A stretch of 64,000 nt of DNA from Patagioenas fasciata. Its lineage: Eukaryota > Chordata > Aves > Columbiformes > Columbidae. The notes below the pieces were generated by a model. It had not been told where the DNA came from. It did no database searches and saw only the letters and a program-made list of their open reading frames with translations. Shown one piece after another: positions 1-16,700 of the stretch. How positions within the stretch are numbered: position 1 is the stretch's first letter; every line of letters starts with the position of its first letter. The translations under genes and the position numbers were made by a program. The stretch lies in NCBI RefSeq assembly GCF_037038585.1, contig NC_092521.1, positions 52,708,398 to 52,772,397 of the forward strand, read 5' to 3'.

Positions 1-2238
1 TAGAGCATTTGTAGGAAATGCTTCACTCTGGACACTCTTTGCACTGTTTGGCAAAAAGCTGGATGACCCACTTAGCAGCAGAGCTCGCAATTTCAACCAC
101 GGGCTTCCCAGAATGTGCTCTCCCTAGGATGTGCCTGGACTATTCTTCTAGAAGAGCCTGAAGGCCATCTTCAAGATCAGGCCTGCTGTCCCATCAGATA
201 GCGATCTGCAAGCAGAGCTCTTTGTGCAGTCAGGGAGCACCATCAGAGCACAGAGGAGCCTGCGGACTCCAGAAACGACATCACTGTACTCCCAGAAACC
301 ACCTGTGAGGCACCAGGGAGCGGGATTAGAGCCACGCTCTCCGCCAGCAACACCCAGGGACACACAGTCACAGGGAACCAAGCACTGTTCAGGCTGCTGG
401 CTGATCACAGGTACCATCCTCTCCAGAGGGGGGTTCAAACAGCAGAAATAAAGTCCTGCCCACCTGAGACACCAACACAACAGATCTTCTTAATTATGAG
501 CTGAAGCACCAGCTAATACATCCAGAAAACAAACCCCAAACCTTTACTTTTTTTGTTTGCTTTAAGCTATATGTCAATACATTAAAAAAATAAAAAATTC
601 TGCAAATAATATAAGAGGCAAACCAAATCCCTTTTTTTCCCCCCTTTAAATTTCTTTAGTGGTATCATGAATGCTGGAATCAAGTAAAATTGAACCATTT
701 GTAAAAGTATGATATAGATCTCCATCACACAGAAAATGGTCTGCATTTAACAACTGCTTCCCATTCCACTACAATGCAACAAATTGGAGACAAAAGCTTA
801 AAGAGAGAGAATGAGACATAGACAATTTCATCACTAAGAACTGATCTCATACCGGCCGAGTAACATTCCTCTACCTTTTCTCACATATTTGCAAGTTAAA
901 CACTGATAACAACATACACGGTGACAGGTTTCATATAACACTTTTTTAATAGAATGAAAAGCAATACAATATAGAATAGCACATCTGCAGCAGTGGTTCA
1001 GTTTAAAGTAACTGACGAAAGGATTTTCAATTAAGATCTCAAATAACAATGTTCATAATTACATTTCAACACACAATTCCGTTGTTCAAGATCATAGTGG
1101 AGTATTTTAATAACTTCATTACTACCTTGGTGTTTCTACTGCTTTTCTGCCCACTCACACTTTGCATATTATTATCCTGAAACTACATGCCATGTCTAGT
1201 AAGTACAGAGGATTTTTCCCCCAATACTTATTCCATGAGTGCGCTCTCAATTCTGCAGAAATTAATATTTTTCCATTGCATTTTGAAGCAAATTTTAGAA
1301 GAGCAACATTAAAATTAATTGGGGAAGTATTCTTAAAAGCTAATTAGGCCAAGTTCTCATCCCTCATGAAATAATTCTTCTGTTTTGAGATGAGGGCAGG
1401 GAAAGAAAGTTTGGGCCTTCTAGCAATTGAAGTGTCTCACTTTAAACTTGGGACTGCAACTTCCAGAGTATATATTAACTTCAGTATATACAGTGTCTAA
1501 ATGAAATCAATTTACATTTGTAAATATAATCCGTAATTTCAGCAAAAGCCTGTTCATATATTTTTCCTTTTTTTTTCCTTAACTGTTACTATTTACAAAA
1601 GTACTGATTGTAAACCGACAAAATGGATAACCAGTAGGAAAGCAGTTAAAAGAATGATGAACTGACAGTGCAGTTTTCCCATCTGACAATATTTCAGAAT
1701 GTTTCTGTGTAGTGAACAACAGCTTCTTGAAGCCCGAGTGATTTATACGGGACTTCAAACTGCAAAATGTGAATAAACACTCAGTTCAGAAAAATTTAAA
1801 AAATGCAGAAGCGTCTGGTCACAGGCTAAAACCGAACTGCTTCTAAGGTAATTTCAGATCTCATTCTCAGGGGAGCACTAAAAAGAGCTTGTACCTCAAC
1901 TTCTTTGAGGTCCTACATTAGTAAATGAAGAAAGAAAAAATAAAAATAGTGCTAACCTTTGCACTCCTTTCATAAAGAAAATACAAGCATGCATAAATCC
2001 TCCAAGGGGTCTTACAATATATGGCTGCAGGAAGCAGTAACTCTTGTTCATGCAGGAGTACTCATTTAGCAAGCTTAAGGATGCAAACTAGAATTTTTCT
2101 GAGCCCTTAAGTGAAACATGAGGAAGACTGAATGCAAGGATAACACCTTACACTTGCTAATTCAGGCAGTATGTTACCAAACCATCAGGCTTCATTTACC
2201 TCACTGCTAAGACACCATGAACCTGTCAACTCCACGGT
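1..2238. other. AT-rich upstream flank, no gene recognised
   Basis: I see no coding exon, RNA gene or well-preserved repeat here. The longest open frames (110 aa on the minus strand at 148-480, 75 aa on the plus strand at 224-451) overlap each other and have no recognisable domain. The interval lies upstream of MYL12B, where the human order would place MYL12A, but no MYL12-like exon is present. Low-complexity A/T runs occur near 540-650 and 1560-1580. Confidence 0.5.
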
Positions 2239-2640
2239 CACAGAATCACAGAATGTTAGAGATCACCTAGTCCAATCCCCCTGCTGGAGCAGGAACACCT
2301 AGATGAGGTTACACAAGAAGGCGTCCAGGCAGGTTTTGAATGTCTCCAGAGAAGGAGAGACTACACAACCTCCCTGGGCAGCCTCTTCCAATGTTCTGTC
2401 ACCCTTGCTGTGAAGAAGTTTCTTCTCATATTTAAGTGGAACCTCCTGTGTTCCAGTTTGTACCCATTGCCCCTTGTCCTATCACCGGTTGTCACCGAGA
2501 AGAGCCTGGCTCCATTCTCGTGACACTTACCCTTCACATATTTATAAACATCAACGAGGTCACCCCTCGGTCTCCTCCAGGCTAGAGAGACCCAGCTTCC
2601 TCAGCTTTTCCTCATAAGGGAGATGCTCCACTCCACTCGC
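2239..2640 (-). mobile_element. CR1 LINE 3' fragment, reverse orientation
   Basis: The stretch opens with CACAGAATCACAGAATG, the reverse complement of the short repeated tail that ends CR1 elements. It continues with the reverse complement of familiar CR1 3' sequence, including CCTCCCTGGGCAGCCTCTTCC, which reads as the GGCTGCCCAGGGAGG block on the other strand, and ends around CTCATAAGGGAGATGCTCCA. Only the 3' few hundred bases remain, as is usual for 5'-truncated CR1 copies. It ends about 120 bases before the dense CpG region of the MYL12B promoter. Family is confident, subfamily is not assigned, and the right boundary is approximate. Confidence 0.9.
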
Positions 2641-2759
2641 CGGCAGAAGCTCCATGGGCAGGGACCGAAGCTCCATCTTCAACGTGAAATAAAAAACAGG
2701 CACACGGGAAGAACTTGCCGACCCCAAACCCTCCAGAACTACTTTTCCACCTCTCAAAA

Positions 2760-3600
2760 CCCGAGCGCTGAACGGGGCGTCCCGGGGGTGCAGGTGCCCG
2801 GCTGAACGCGGCGGCCCCCAGCGTATCCCCGACCTCAGACACGCGTTTTTAAGGCGGCTCGGATTTACCCCTCCTCTGGGCTCTCCCTCTTCCAGTACCC
2901 CCTTCCTCAGGGAGTCATTACCTCCGGAGTGACAGCCGTCAGCGAGCCTCCCTCCATCCCGCTCTGCGCGGCGGCGGTGGCGACTTCCCGCGGGCTGCGC
3001 CAACGCTGCCGGAGTAGGGGGGGGGACGCGGATAAGCCGTTTGCGGAACACCCCGACCCAGCTGCCCCGAGTAGGGCTGCGATCGTTAGGGGAAAGCTCT
3101 CGCTGCCGTTCCGCTACACTTCGCCGCTTCTCCCGCCGCCAACCCGCCGCTCGTCCTCTCCCGACCACCCCCCGCCGCTGAGGAAGGCGATGGTTTCTCC
3201 GGGAAGCACCAGGGCTGTTGCCGCTTCCTCCCCCTTCCCCGTTTTGTTTCTCACCGGGTCCCCGCAGCAGCCGTTGGGGTGAGGCGGGGAGGGTCCGCGT
3301 GCCTACGGTGGGGAGGTGTTTGGGGGGCGGGAACGGGCTGTGGGGAGAGTGACCGTTGGGAGACGCGGTGGACTCAGCGACCGTTGGCGGCAGCCGTTGG
3401 GGCAGCTGCCACTGAGGAGAAGCGATGGCGCCGGCTCCCCCCCACCCCGCCGCCCTCGCCGCCGGTTGAGGCTGAGGCTCCGCCACGTCCGTGGCTGCCG
3501 GAGCCTCAGCTTCAACCGGCGGCGAGGGCGGCGGGGTGGGGGGGAGGCAGCCGGCGCCATTGCCTGTGGCGTCGTTTCTTCATGGGAGCGCAGAAGCTCT
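2760..3600. promoter_or_regulatory. MYL12B: CpG island, probable MYL12B promoter and 5' non-coding exon
   Basis: CpG and G+C density rise sharply here against AT-rich flanks, about 0.7-1.5 kb upstream of the first MYL12B coding exon. MYL12 genes have a non-coding first exon in other vertebrates, so the transcription start and exon 1 should lie here. I cannot fix the exon boundary. Candidate donors include GGGGTGAGG at about 3277-3283, ATAGGTATT near 3737 and CAGGTGAAC near 3875. The island contains four CCGTTG motifs, a G-quadruplex-type run at 3322-3345 and a large inverted repeat at 3425-3560. No TATA box is evident. Long open frames on both strands here reflect GC content, not genes. Confidence 0.7.
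3425..3560. repeat. Large near-perfect inverted repeat (foldback) in the MYL12B CpG island
   Basis: The left arm, 3425-3487, starts ATGGCGCCGGCT and ends CTCCGCCACG. The right arm, 3490-3560, starts CGTGGCTGCC and ends GCCGGCGCCAT. Reverse-complementing the right arm reproduces the left arm except for one base change (GAGGCTGAG against GAAGCTGAG) and two 4-base insertions in the right arm. Only TC at 3488-3489 separates the arms. Because of the symmetry, both strands translate to similar proline/arginine-rich peptides. Function unknown. It could be a genuine cruciform or hairpin-forming element, a recent inverted duplication, or an assembly or library foldback artefact. Confidence 0.9.
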
Positions 3601-4305
3601 TAGGAGCTATTAGCCGTTTTTTGGTTTTTGGGTTTTTTTTAATAAAAATTCACCTCGAGTGCTGTGCTCGCTGGAGCGTTGTCTCTGAGTTTGATTCTCC
3701 CTTCACGTCCAAGCTTGGGGCGGGGGGTGGCTGCATAGGTATTGGTATGAGCAGGAATATAGTTTGCACAATCTTCTTGGTTTTGGAAGGCACGGCCAGC
3801 ACAGAGACCCATCGCTATGCAAAGCAGCAACTACTTAACCGCTGTCAGGTGTATAGGCACTTGAGAGTTTGTTCAGGTGAACTGAGTTTTGTTTCCTTCC
3901 TCTACACAGTTCTCGTATATCCATATCTGTACAGAGCTCTTTCACAGGATTAATGACAGCCCTCAAAACCTCACTTTACTGTTTTAGACTTGAGACCAGT
4001 CTTAGTTCCCTTCTTGCAGGTGCATGTATCAGGAAAGGGTCCCCTACAAAACCTGTCCCTTTGAAATCCAAGTATAACTTACATCTTCTTTTAGTGATTT
4101 TTTTATTTAGGAGTCTGTCTTTCATTTGTTTGTATTTTCTGCTTCTCTTTTTCCCTTCTTGATTAGGGACGTATGTTCCGATGAGAAGAAATAGAAGTGT
4201 CTTAGAGGAGTTTTCTATCTGTGAACATTAATGTTAAACCTTAATACAGTTTTAAGTCCTAACTCTGATCTTATTGTATTTACTATATTTACTACTCTCT
4301 TCTAG

Positions 4306-8738
<4,433 letters not shown>

Positions 8739-8910
8739 GCAAAGCTCCTGATACCTGCAGATAGCTTTTTTTTTCCGCCCCCCCATTAATTTTACTTCTC
8801 AGGATCTGTTTTTTCTTTTTTTCTTGTTGGTACCTTTCACATACACTTTTAACATTCCAGATTTTTCCTCTGTGGACTCTGGAGCTTCTCAGGCACAGTT
8901 GCACCTGTGT

Positions 8911-8916
8911 AATAAA
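8911..8916 (+). terminator. MYL12B: Proximal polyadenylation signal AATAAA, MYL12B
   Basis: A canonical AATAAA lies about 170 nt after the stop codon. Use of this site would shorten the 3' UTR. Whether it is used cannot be judged from sequence. Confidence 0.4.
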
Positions 8917-9057
8917 ACCGGAAATGAGCCAGGAGAAAAGACAGCTTATAGTGATAGAGGTTTGGGGACAAAGATCTGTGAGTGTGGAGGCCCAGGCAAA
9001 AACATCAGTGCTACTCATCCTATCTAGATTTTTACATTTTTTAATGGTAACTTTTCA

Positions 9058-9063
9058 AATAAA
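9058..9063 (+). terminator. MYL12B: Distal polyadenylation signal AATAAA, MYL12B
   Basis: A canonical AATAAA (CAAATAAAACTGC context) lies about 320 nt after the stop codon. It is the best candidate for the main mRNA 3' end. Confidence 0.6.
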
Positions 9064-9090
9064 ACTGCTATATTAAGTACATCATTAAAA

Positions 9091-10470
9091 TTTTCATGCT
9101 AGAAGTGAACTGTTATCTAATCATATCTGTAAATATTTTTGCAACTGTATGCAGTTGTGCTGTTGCCTATTTTTGCCTTAAAAATGAAGCATGAGTCATT
9201 TAAGCATACTGATTTTTGTACTTCACCAACTACTCCATTTACTACTGTGAGCATATACAATCCTTCAGATTTTCATGCACTGTAAATTAATGATTTCTGT
9301 CCTAGACTTGCACATTAAAATGTTTAAATGTTATGGATGTAATTAGGGGGTGTTTTACCACCTTAGCACCACCATTTCTTGACACTGAATACAATATTAA
9401 TACTGCTTTATGAAACCTTATATGGTAATTCCTATTTTTTTCTTAAAAAACCCCATACCATCTGTGAGTAGAATGCTTGAGTGATCCCTCTTACCAGATC
9501 TGCAGGACTGACAATATAGAATTCATTATGTTTCATTGCAACCATTTATTTTTTCCCTTTCTTTCCTCTTCCCGTCTTTTTTCAGAGCACCATGAGAATG
9601 GGGCTGGGTGAAGAAGGAAGGTATGCTGTCTCTGTCCTTTTGGGTTTCTATCTGAAAATGTTATTCTCACTTTCCAAATGAAATGATATACAATAGACAG
9701 TTTTAAGAGCTTCTGCTGAGAGTGGTGCTTTGGGTGTGTGAGAAGGAAGCATTCCTTTGTGTTCCATTTCTCATAATTATATCCTCTGGCTCCTGCGGTA
9801 TGGAATGCATAGCAGATTTGCTACAGCACTCTGAAGCAATTTTGCCATAATTGGAATAGTTGTGGTTCTGGTTTTTTGGTCTTGAGAGAAAGGGTGATTA
9901 GAGTACTTCTGTCACTTCTAGGAACTGCATTGTTATCCCATAAGAATTTAGGTTACAAAATCAAGAAAAGTCATTTGGCTGAGAGCATTCTGCTGTTTCT
10001 TGGTAGGCTGCTATTATGAACTAAACTTTTAATAAATTTCATTAGAGGACAGTGATTATTTGTTTTAGAACTACACTGTTCTTTAACGAATAATCTACTA
10101 GGACTGTCTTTTGAGAAGCACAGAGCCGTAAAAATCGTTCACTGGTACCTGTAAGAAAAAGCTCAGAAGCTTCTGCTCTCAGTCCCAGTTAGTTTTATAA
10201 AAGAATGGAGGCCGTCTGGACACTTGAGGGAGCACAGGGTGCAACAGCAGGCTTGTAAAAAAAAGTATGGAAGATGCTGAAAAACAGAGAGGGGGGAGAA
10301 CGGTTCAAAATGCTTTCAGAAGAGACAGAAGAAATCCACATGCTCCAACAATAAGTTTTCTCTCAGTTGCTGGGTTGTTTTTTTTTTTTCTTCTGAAAAT
10401 ATTTACATTTAGAGGGGGCAGAGATAACAAACTCGAAGAACCTTTGTAAGCTCTCAGTGAAACCCATTTT
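9091..10470. other. MYL12B downstream flank, nothing recognised
   Basis: AT-rich sequence after the MYL12B polyadenylation signals. No exon, repeat family or RNA gene is recognised. Confidence 0.5.
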
Positions 10471-10479
10471 GCCTTGTGT

Positions 10480-10705
10480 GAGGGAGGGGAAGGCGGCCAC
10501 GACCCTCCCGAGCCCCCGGCTGCAGGCAGCTTCCCGCCTGCCGCGGGCCGCCGGCTTGCCTGGGAACGTGTGGCCGTTCTCCGCAGCCATCAGCAGGTGG
10601 CATTACAGCTCCTAACACCGACTTAGCTGAAGGGCAAATAGCTCACAACGTACTTCGTTGTTTCCGTTGAGTCCCGAAGAGCTCATTTGGCGCGGCAGCT
10701 CTGCT
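10480..10705. promoter_or_regulatory. Small orphan GC/CpG patch
   Basis: About 10482-10590 is GC-rich with many CpGs, for example CCTGCCGCGGGCCGCCGG. A further CpG-containing stretch (GTCCCGAAGAG, GGCGCGGCAG) runs to about 10700, surrounded by AT-rich DNA. It lies about 1.4 kb past the MYL12B polyadenylation signal and has no associated coding exon that I can recognise. It may be a distal promoter for a non-coding transcript, an enhancer with an orphan CpG island, or chance composition. Confidence 0.35.
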
Positions 10706-13700
10706 CCTACCACAACAAGGACTTGTGCTGTCGGGATTTTTCAAATTGTAGCTTTCAGTATGCGCTGAATTTGAGCTCTTTAATCAGACTTATGCCTTTC
10801 AAAAGAAAGTGAAAATTTGCAAGCCATTGTACGTACAAAAGTACGTCGTGTATGTTTGGAAAATGCTAGTTTTCAAAATAACTTATGGCTGCCTTTGTAC
10901 CAGGTACACTGCTTGTGCATTTCTCAGTATCTCAGTAAACACTCTTGTTTTGTAAGATTAGCATTGAAAAAATCCCCCAAATTCAAATTCATATATTTGC
11001 ATAACTTTGTTTGCATATGAAAGGCTAAAACCTGTGATATAAACTAAACTGTTGAAGCTCGGAGTGAGGCAGCTGGTATTTATCTATAGCAATAAATGCT
11101 AATGGTTAAACCCTAGTTCTTGCTTATGGGCCAGGGCTCTGTTGCTGTATAGCAACACCTATATGCCATTTGGTCTTGTGATGACAAACTGTAATTCACT
11201 AATGCTATTGTTCTTAGCCGTGCCGTTGGAAGAATCTTTGTTTTACCTTCTCAATTCTAATGGCATTTAATGCTCTGATACAAGCATGCCAGAGACTGAT
11301 AAAAACAGACTTTTGGTTTGTAATTCAGAGGCCTGGGGTTTCTCTTGCAAAGAACTTTTAAACCCCCACACACTGCTGAGGCAGAAGGTCTCTGTGTCTG
11401 TCTGCAGCCCGTAACACTGGTTTTATAGACTAACTGCAGTTCTCCGTCCCTGGCAAACTCAGTAGGAGCCACTCAGAATCTCCAAGTGTTCTCACTGAAC
11501 TGAGCCAGCAGAACATGAAGGCGTTGATGGTGAAATGCCTTTCTCCTTTTACTTTTTTCTTATTAACTCAGTTGTTTTGTAGCTAGGTCACTCGAGTGGA
11601 GCGCTGGAACAATGTGGCCTTGAATCCTCTCAGCTAGAAGAGAGAATCAAAAGTAGGTCTGCAGCATTCAGGCTGAATGTTAAACTACTGAACAATTGAA
11701 TAAGGGAGGGTGGAACCATCACAAGCAGCTGTGTTTCTTATTGTGCCTTTTTTTTTCTTTTTTTTTTGGCAAATGAAGGAGATTAGGCAATGATCCCAGC
11801 AGAAGGGATTAAAGAAATCAGTTCTACCTGAAGAAAGACTCTTTACTGCTCTTCAAGGTGAAGTTCCCAAAAGCTATGATTCACAAGTGGGACTGGTGTG
11901 CTTATTTCCTGTGGTTTCAGAGGCAACAAAGCTGAACCCTAAATGAATTTTAGCTTATAAACCATTTCTTCTCCAGGACTGTTTGTGAACACTTTCCTCT
12001 TCAGGGCCATTTGTGAGGAGAAGCAGCACCTCACCAGGGAACTGTCTCGCACACCCTGTACCTGAACACCCCCCGTCAGTGTAGGTAATAATTTGTAAAG
12101 GTTGTCACTGCCCTTACTCTGCTTGAACGTTGTGTGCTGTGAGCTGCTGTGGCTCAGCACCTGATTATCATTGAGCAACTCGGCTCTGTCCCTACTGGGA
12201 GCAGTCATTTTGTAAACTATGCTGCTATCCCTACTTGTGAATTACAGCCCTCGCTCCTGTAGAAAGAGCAGTGGTGACTCCTCACCTTCTTCTCAGTATT
12301 TCTTGCTGATGAGATTCAGCAGATGCTTACTGAGTATGCTTATTTTAGCAGTTACTAATTTTAGTGCCTAACTCCCCTAGATGGGGGAGAGCAGCATCTG
12401 TCAACCTGGCAGGCATGCCTCACTGTGAATGGTACAAATGATGGTAAGCATTCTTCCCTGTCATCCAGGTACCAAGTAGCAAGTATTTAATACAACAACA
12501 TCCAAATGTCAAATAGAATGATGCTTGGTCTAAAAAACGTTGAGAGTCAAGAGAATTTCTATCACCAGGGTGGTAGCATCTAAATACTAGGCACTTGGTG
12601 TGACCTTTGTGGACTGTTTCCTAGTGGCAGACGTGGTTTATCTTGTTATTCAAATAACCCTAGCTAACTGCTGACTCATCTCTAGTTCCACTCCACACAT
12701 CCCATTGCTTAAGTATAAAAAACTGTTTTAGTAGCACTCATTAGCTGTGAAAGGCAAACCTAACTAGAGTTCCTATGCAATCATCATGAGATCAGAAGTG
12801 TCGTGTAAACCTAATATTTAAAAATATTAAAAAGAGTTCACACAACTTTAATAAGGATGCATACCAGTCCCAGCAGGCTTCTTTCAGTAAGTAGATAACA
12901 GTTGCAAATTAAAGATACTTGCAGCTAGAAGCTTCCTTTCCAAATAACTGCAGGTCACTGTGACACTGGGAATGGTTGCAAAAAGCTACAGTGAGACCAC
13001 AATCACTGCAAGCTGCTCCCTCACATACACAAGATTTCCTTGAGAAATCTGCTCAGCTCTACGCCCCACAGCCCTAGCAAGCTTCAAAGCTATAGGGTTG
13101 GAGTCAGTTAAAAGCAGAGCTGACAAGCTTGCGTTAGAAAGATAAGCTCATGAACTTCATGATACAATTTTGGAGAATTCAATGGAACAAAATTACTTGT
13201 AATTAGTGCTTGCTTGTTTCTTTTACTGATTTAGGGGAGAAGTTATTGTATATTCATTATAACTCGAGACATATATTGTGCAAAACACAAGTTATAATAC
13301 CGTTACTGCTATCTCATTGGCAAACAGTAACTTGGCCATGAATCTAAACCCTTCTACTTTGCCTGCCCTCCTTCCCTGCTAATTAAAATTTAAAAAAAAT
13401 AAAAATAAAAAAAGGTAGCAATGCTATTTTCAATTGTCAGAAGACATTTCTTTCAGACTTTCCTTTGTGTTATTTGTAACTAATTGAACATAATCTTAGA
13501 ACTTAACTAATAACTAGCTTCTCTGCTGCAACAAGCGTAGGCACGCAAACTGCATCTGTGTTGCTGGTGTTATTGGTGCTTTTTAGTGCATCCATCTATT
13601 TCATGGCCTAGGTGAGGCAGAGAACAGCTGCACTGTTACAGCTCTATGAGTGGATGTTCTACCACATGCAGACCTAAGAGGAAGGGAGGAGTCATCAAAC

Positions 13701-16700
13701 TGGTACAGAAGGATGAGTAAAGAGTATACTGCAAAAACACACAACTCTGATTCACTTCCTGGAAGGTGACTATGGGCTACTTGAACCCCAACAGAGGAGG
13801 ACAAACAGTTGCCATGAAGTGCTGGCTATAACTGTGCAATTAGCAGAAACCCTGACTGGTACTAGCTATAGCAGAATTTGGAGGCAAGTTGCAATATGGA
13901 TGGGACAGTAATCAGAAAATAGTTATGAGGCTTGTTGGAAGTACTTAGTTTTACTCTGTTCTTGTTGGACATGGCTGGCTGGCCCTGAAATCTTCTGCCT
14001 CAACCTCTGGACACAGAATTTGGTTAACTGTGTAGCCATCTAAACTGAGGAAGTTTAAAATAACAGAAAAAGAAGATTGGGGCTGAGGCACTGAAAAACT
14101 TCCTGATGCAGCTGATCAGAGACATAAATCTTCAGTTGAGATCTCAGTAGTCAGCCTTCTCCAAAAGCTGGATGCTAATGCCTAGTTGACTCTTTAGGTA
14201 GCCCTTTACTTTGGCAACCCACAGCATCTCTTCCAGGGTTCTGTTTCACTCTCTTCTACCCTTCTGTCCTTTATGCAAGTACTTAAATGCCTTCCACATG
14301 TCAGGGGCCTGCATCTACCCCTTCTGTTAAAAGCTTTACACATGCCTAGGGGTTGAGGCCCTCAAGCAAGAAAGGCATTCCCTTCCCTACCTTGAGTCTT
14401 ACTTTGAGATAAGATTCAAAGCACCTAATAAGCTGTAAGGCAGGCTTTGCAAACTTTGATGAATAAAAATTAAAGCACCTCCAGGATTTAGGAGTAATTC
14501 AGTGGGAGCTTTGAAAACGCTGGCAGTATCTAACCAGAATGTCAGTCAATATCTCAGATGTTTCAGGCTCTTGGCTGGAAGCACAAATCAGATTCTTGTG
14601 TACATCTCTGGATGCACAAGCAATAGGGTGACACGTGACAAAACTGTTATCTGAGGGCAGTAGGTATGCATGTGAGGAAAAGAAGAGACTGTTTGGCTGA
14701 TGTTCTTACTGCTGGTGCCTGGAAGATCCTACCCTATGCCAGGTTTTCAGGCCTGGCAATTATGCCTCTTCCACTGCTGATCTCAAGTATTGCTATGAAA
14801 GAGCAAATATCAAACAAAGGGGTGCTGGCTGCTTATTTTCACAATCACGTTCCAGACTAGAAGGGTACTTTACACCTATGTGACTGATTCTGGATTATTC
14901 TTACCTATGATAGATTTAGTGCTTGCACACACCCTTTGCAGGAATGCTTTTGTTACCTAGGTGGTTTTTAAAGTGACTATAAAAGCAAGTAGAGCATTTA
15001 GGAGATGCTGTTATTATGAACAGGTTAGGCTGTGTTTATTTTAGTGATTTTTCCTCTTCTAATCCCACCATGCCTCCCTTAAGCCTATTCACAGGCTTTC
15101 CTTCTATAGGGAAATTGTACTGAATTCAGAGAGGCTCACTTAAAAAGGCCATTTCAGCAACATTATGCAAGTTTCCAATATTTATCTTTGCATACCAATA
15201 TGTAATTCTGGCTCATTTCCTGACTGTACTGGGTTTAGGTATTTTTTTTCTACAATTTTTTTAAAGGTACAGTTTGCTTGAGTTTCTGACTCCAAACAAT
15301 ATTACATTAATGACTTTCCCATACATTTTGCCCTACATCATCTCTGTGGCAGTTGCAATTTTAATTTCGTTAATTTCCTTGCATTTATCTGCTACATGCG
15401 GTTGATGTAAGACACCTGTGATATCTGGCCATGTTCTTACACAGTCAACAAAGGTTTGTTTCAAGCTTTTGTTCCCAGAAGCAACGGAGAAAAGGACCAT
15501 ATAAAATCTGTTTAGAACAGAAGTTGGTTGGGGGTGGGGAGCGAGGAGTTTTATCCATGGAAATAAAAGCAATATGGCATAAAGGTATTTGTAATACAGG
15601 TTACTGTTAATGAATCTTAGCCACTTAGTTGACTGGAGACATTAAATTGGTCTTTCCCTAAAGTAAGTAATTAACTTTCAACACAGAAAATTAAATTGCT
15701 TAAGATTATTACACTGCTATCTGAACAATACTTCTAGTGTCTTGTTGCTTTTATTGCTTTTTTGCCCCTGGCATTTTGTATGTAATCATCCAGACACCAT
15801 GAGACATATTGATTAAATAAATTGGGACCCTTTACATAGCACAATCTTGTTTTAAATAATGTTATATAATATGCTATTACTGTAGCAAAGTAATAAATAA
15901 GAGCAGAGTTAAGACAGAAAATCTGGGCAAAGCCAGTCTGTCCTGTAATCCACAGTCAGGAGTTTGGACTTTATTGGTAAAGAGACAGACAGACTCCCAA
16001 GTTGACTTTAGCAGGTATTTTGCTTTTAGGCTGAGCATATTTCCTCTTACGACACTGAAAAAAGCTGGCTGAAGAGCAACTTCTGTGCCAATGCTCACAA
16101 TGCTCCCAGAGCTCCAGACAGGTGAGCAGGTCTCTCTCTGTGTTTGTACAGTGTCTAGCAAAACAGGGTAGAGGGAGGGGGTGGGGTGAAATATAATTTC
16201 TTAAGGCATTTCCATAATAAAAGTAATAAGCACTTTTTCAGTAGAGGTGACAAAAGCTATGTTTGAACAGCTTCTACCAGGCTCTCTCTAATTCATCAGA
16301 ACATCATTTCCACCTCCCTTTGGCTAAGCTGATTTAGCAGCTCTTTGTTAGCAGTGTTCTAGATAACAAGTGGCAACCAAAATATTCCAAGGCTGCCTCA
16401 TCCTTTCTTATCCCACAGCCTAATGACAAAAGGAGACAATTGTACCTTGTTTGCTAACTGTGTGCTGTGCTTTATCTTGCATTTTGGCCTATGTTGTCAT
16501 CAAGCTGCTAATCATCATTCTGCGACACTGTCTGCACAGCTCCTCCGTGCAGCTCTTGGCTTCATTACATGGGCACAGTATCACAAAAGAGCAAGCGTTG
16601 GCACCCGTTGATAACTGTTGTTTAGAGGGAAATAGTTCCTTTTGCCAGCCAGTGGAACATCAGCTCTCCAGGCCACTAGATAGATGCTATTATACATCAT

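Larger units (their letters stand above)
8739..9090 (+). other. MYL12B: MYL12B 3' UTR
   Basis: Non-coding sequence continues from the TGA to the last strong AATAAA at 9058-9063. It contains pyrimidine-rich stretches at 8766-8825 and a proximal AATAAA at 8911-8916. The exact cleavage site is not visible, and the 3' end is placed about 25 nt after the distal signal by inference. Confidence 0.6.

Noticed and set aside
2560-3486. 308-aa minus-strand open frame
   Set aside because: It joins CR1 repeat sequence to GC-rich promoter DNA and one arm of the inverted repeat. The proline/arginine-rich composition is that expected of stop-poor CpG islands, and no domain is recognisable.
3279-3953. 224-aa plus-strand open frame over the CpG island
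   Set aside because: Its first half mirrors the minus-strand peptide because of the inverted repeat and its second half is ordinary intron-like sequence. It is not in frame with or upstream-spliced to MYL12B in any recognised way.
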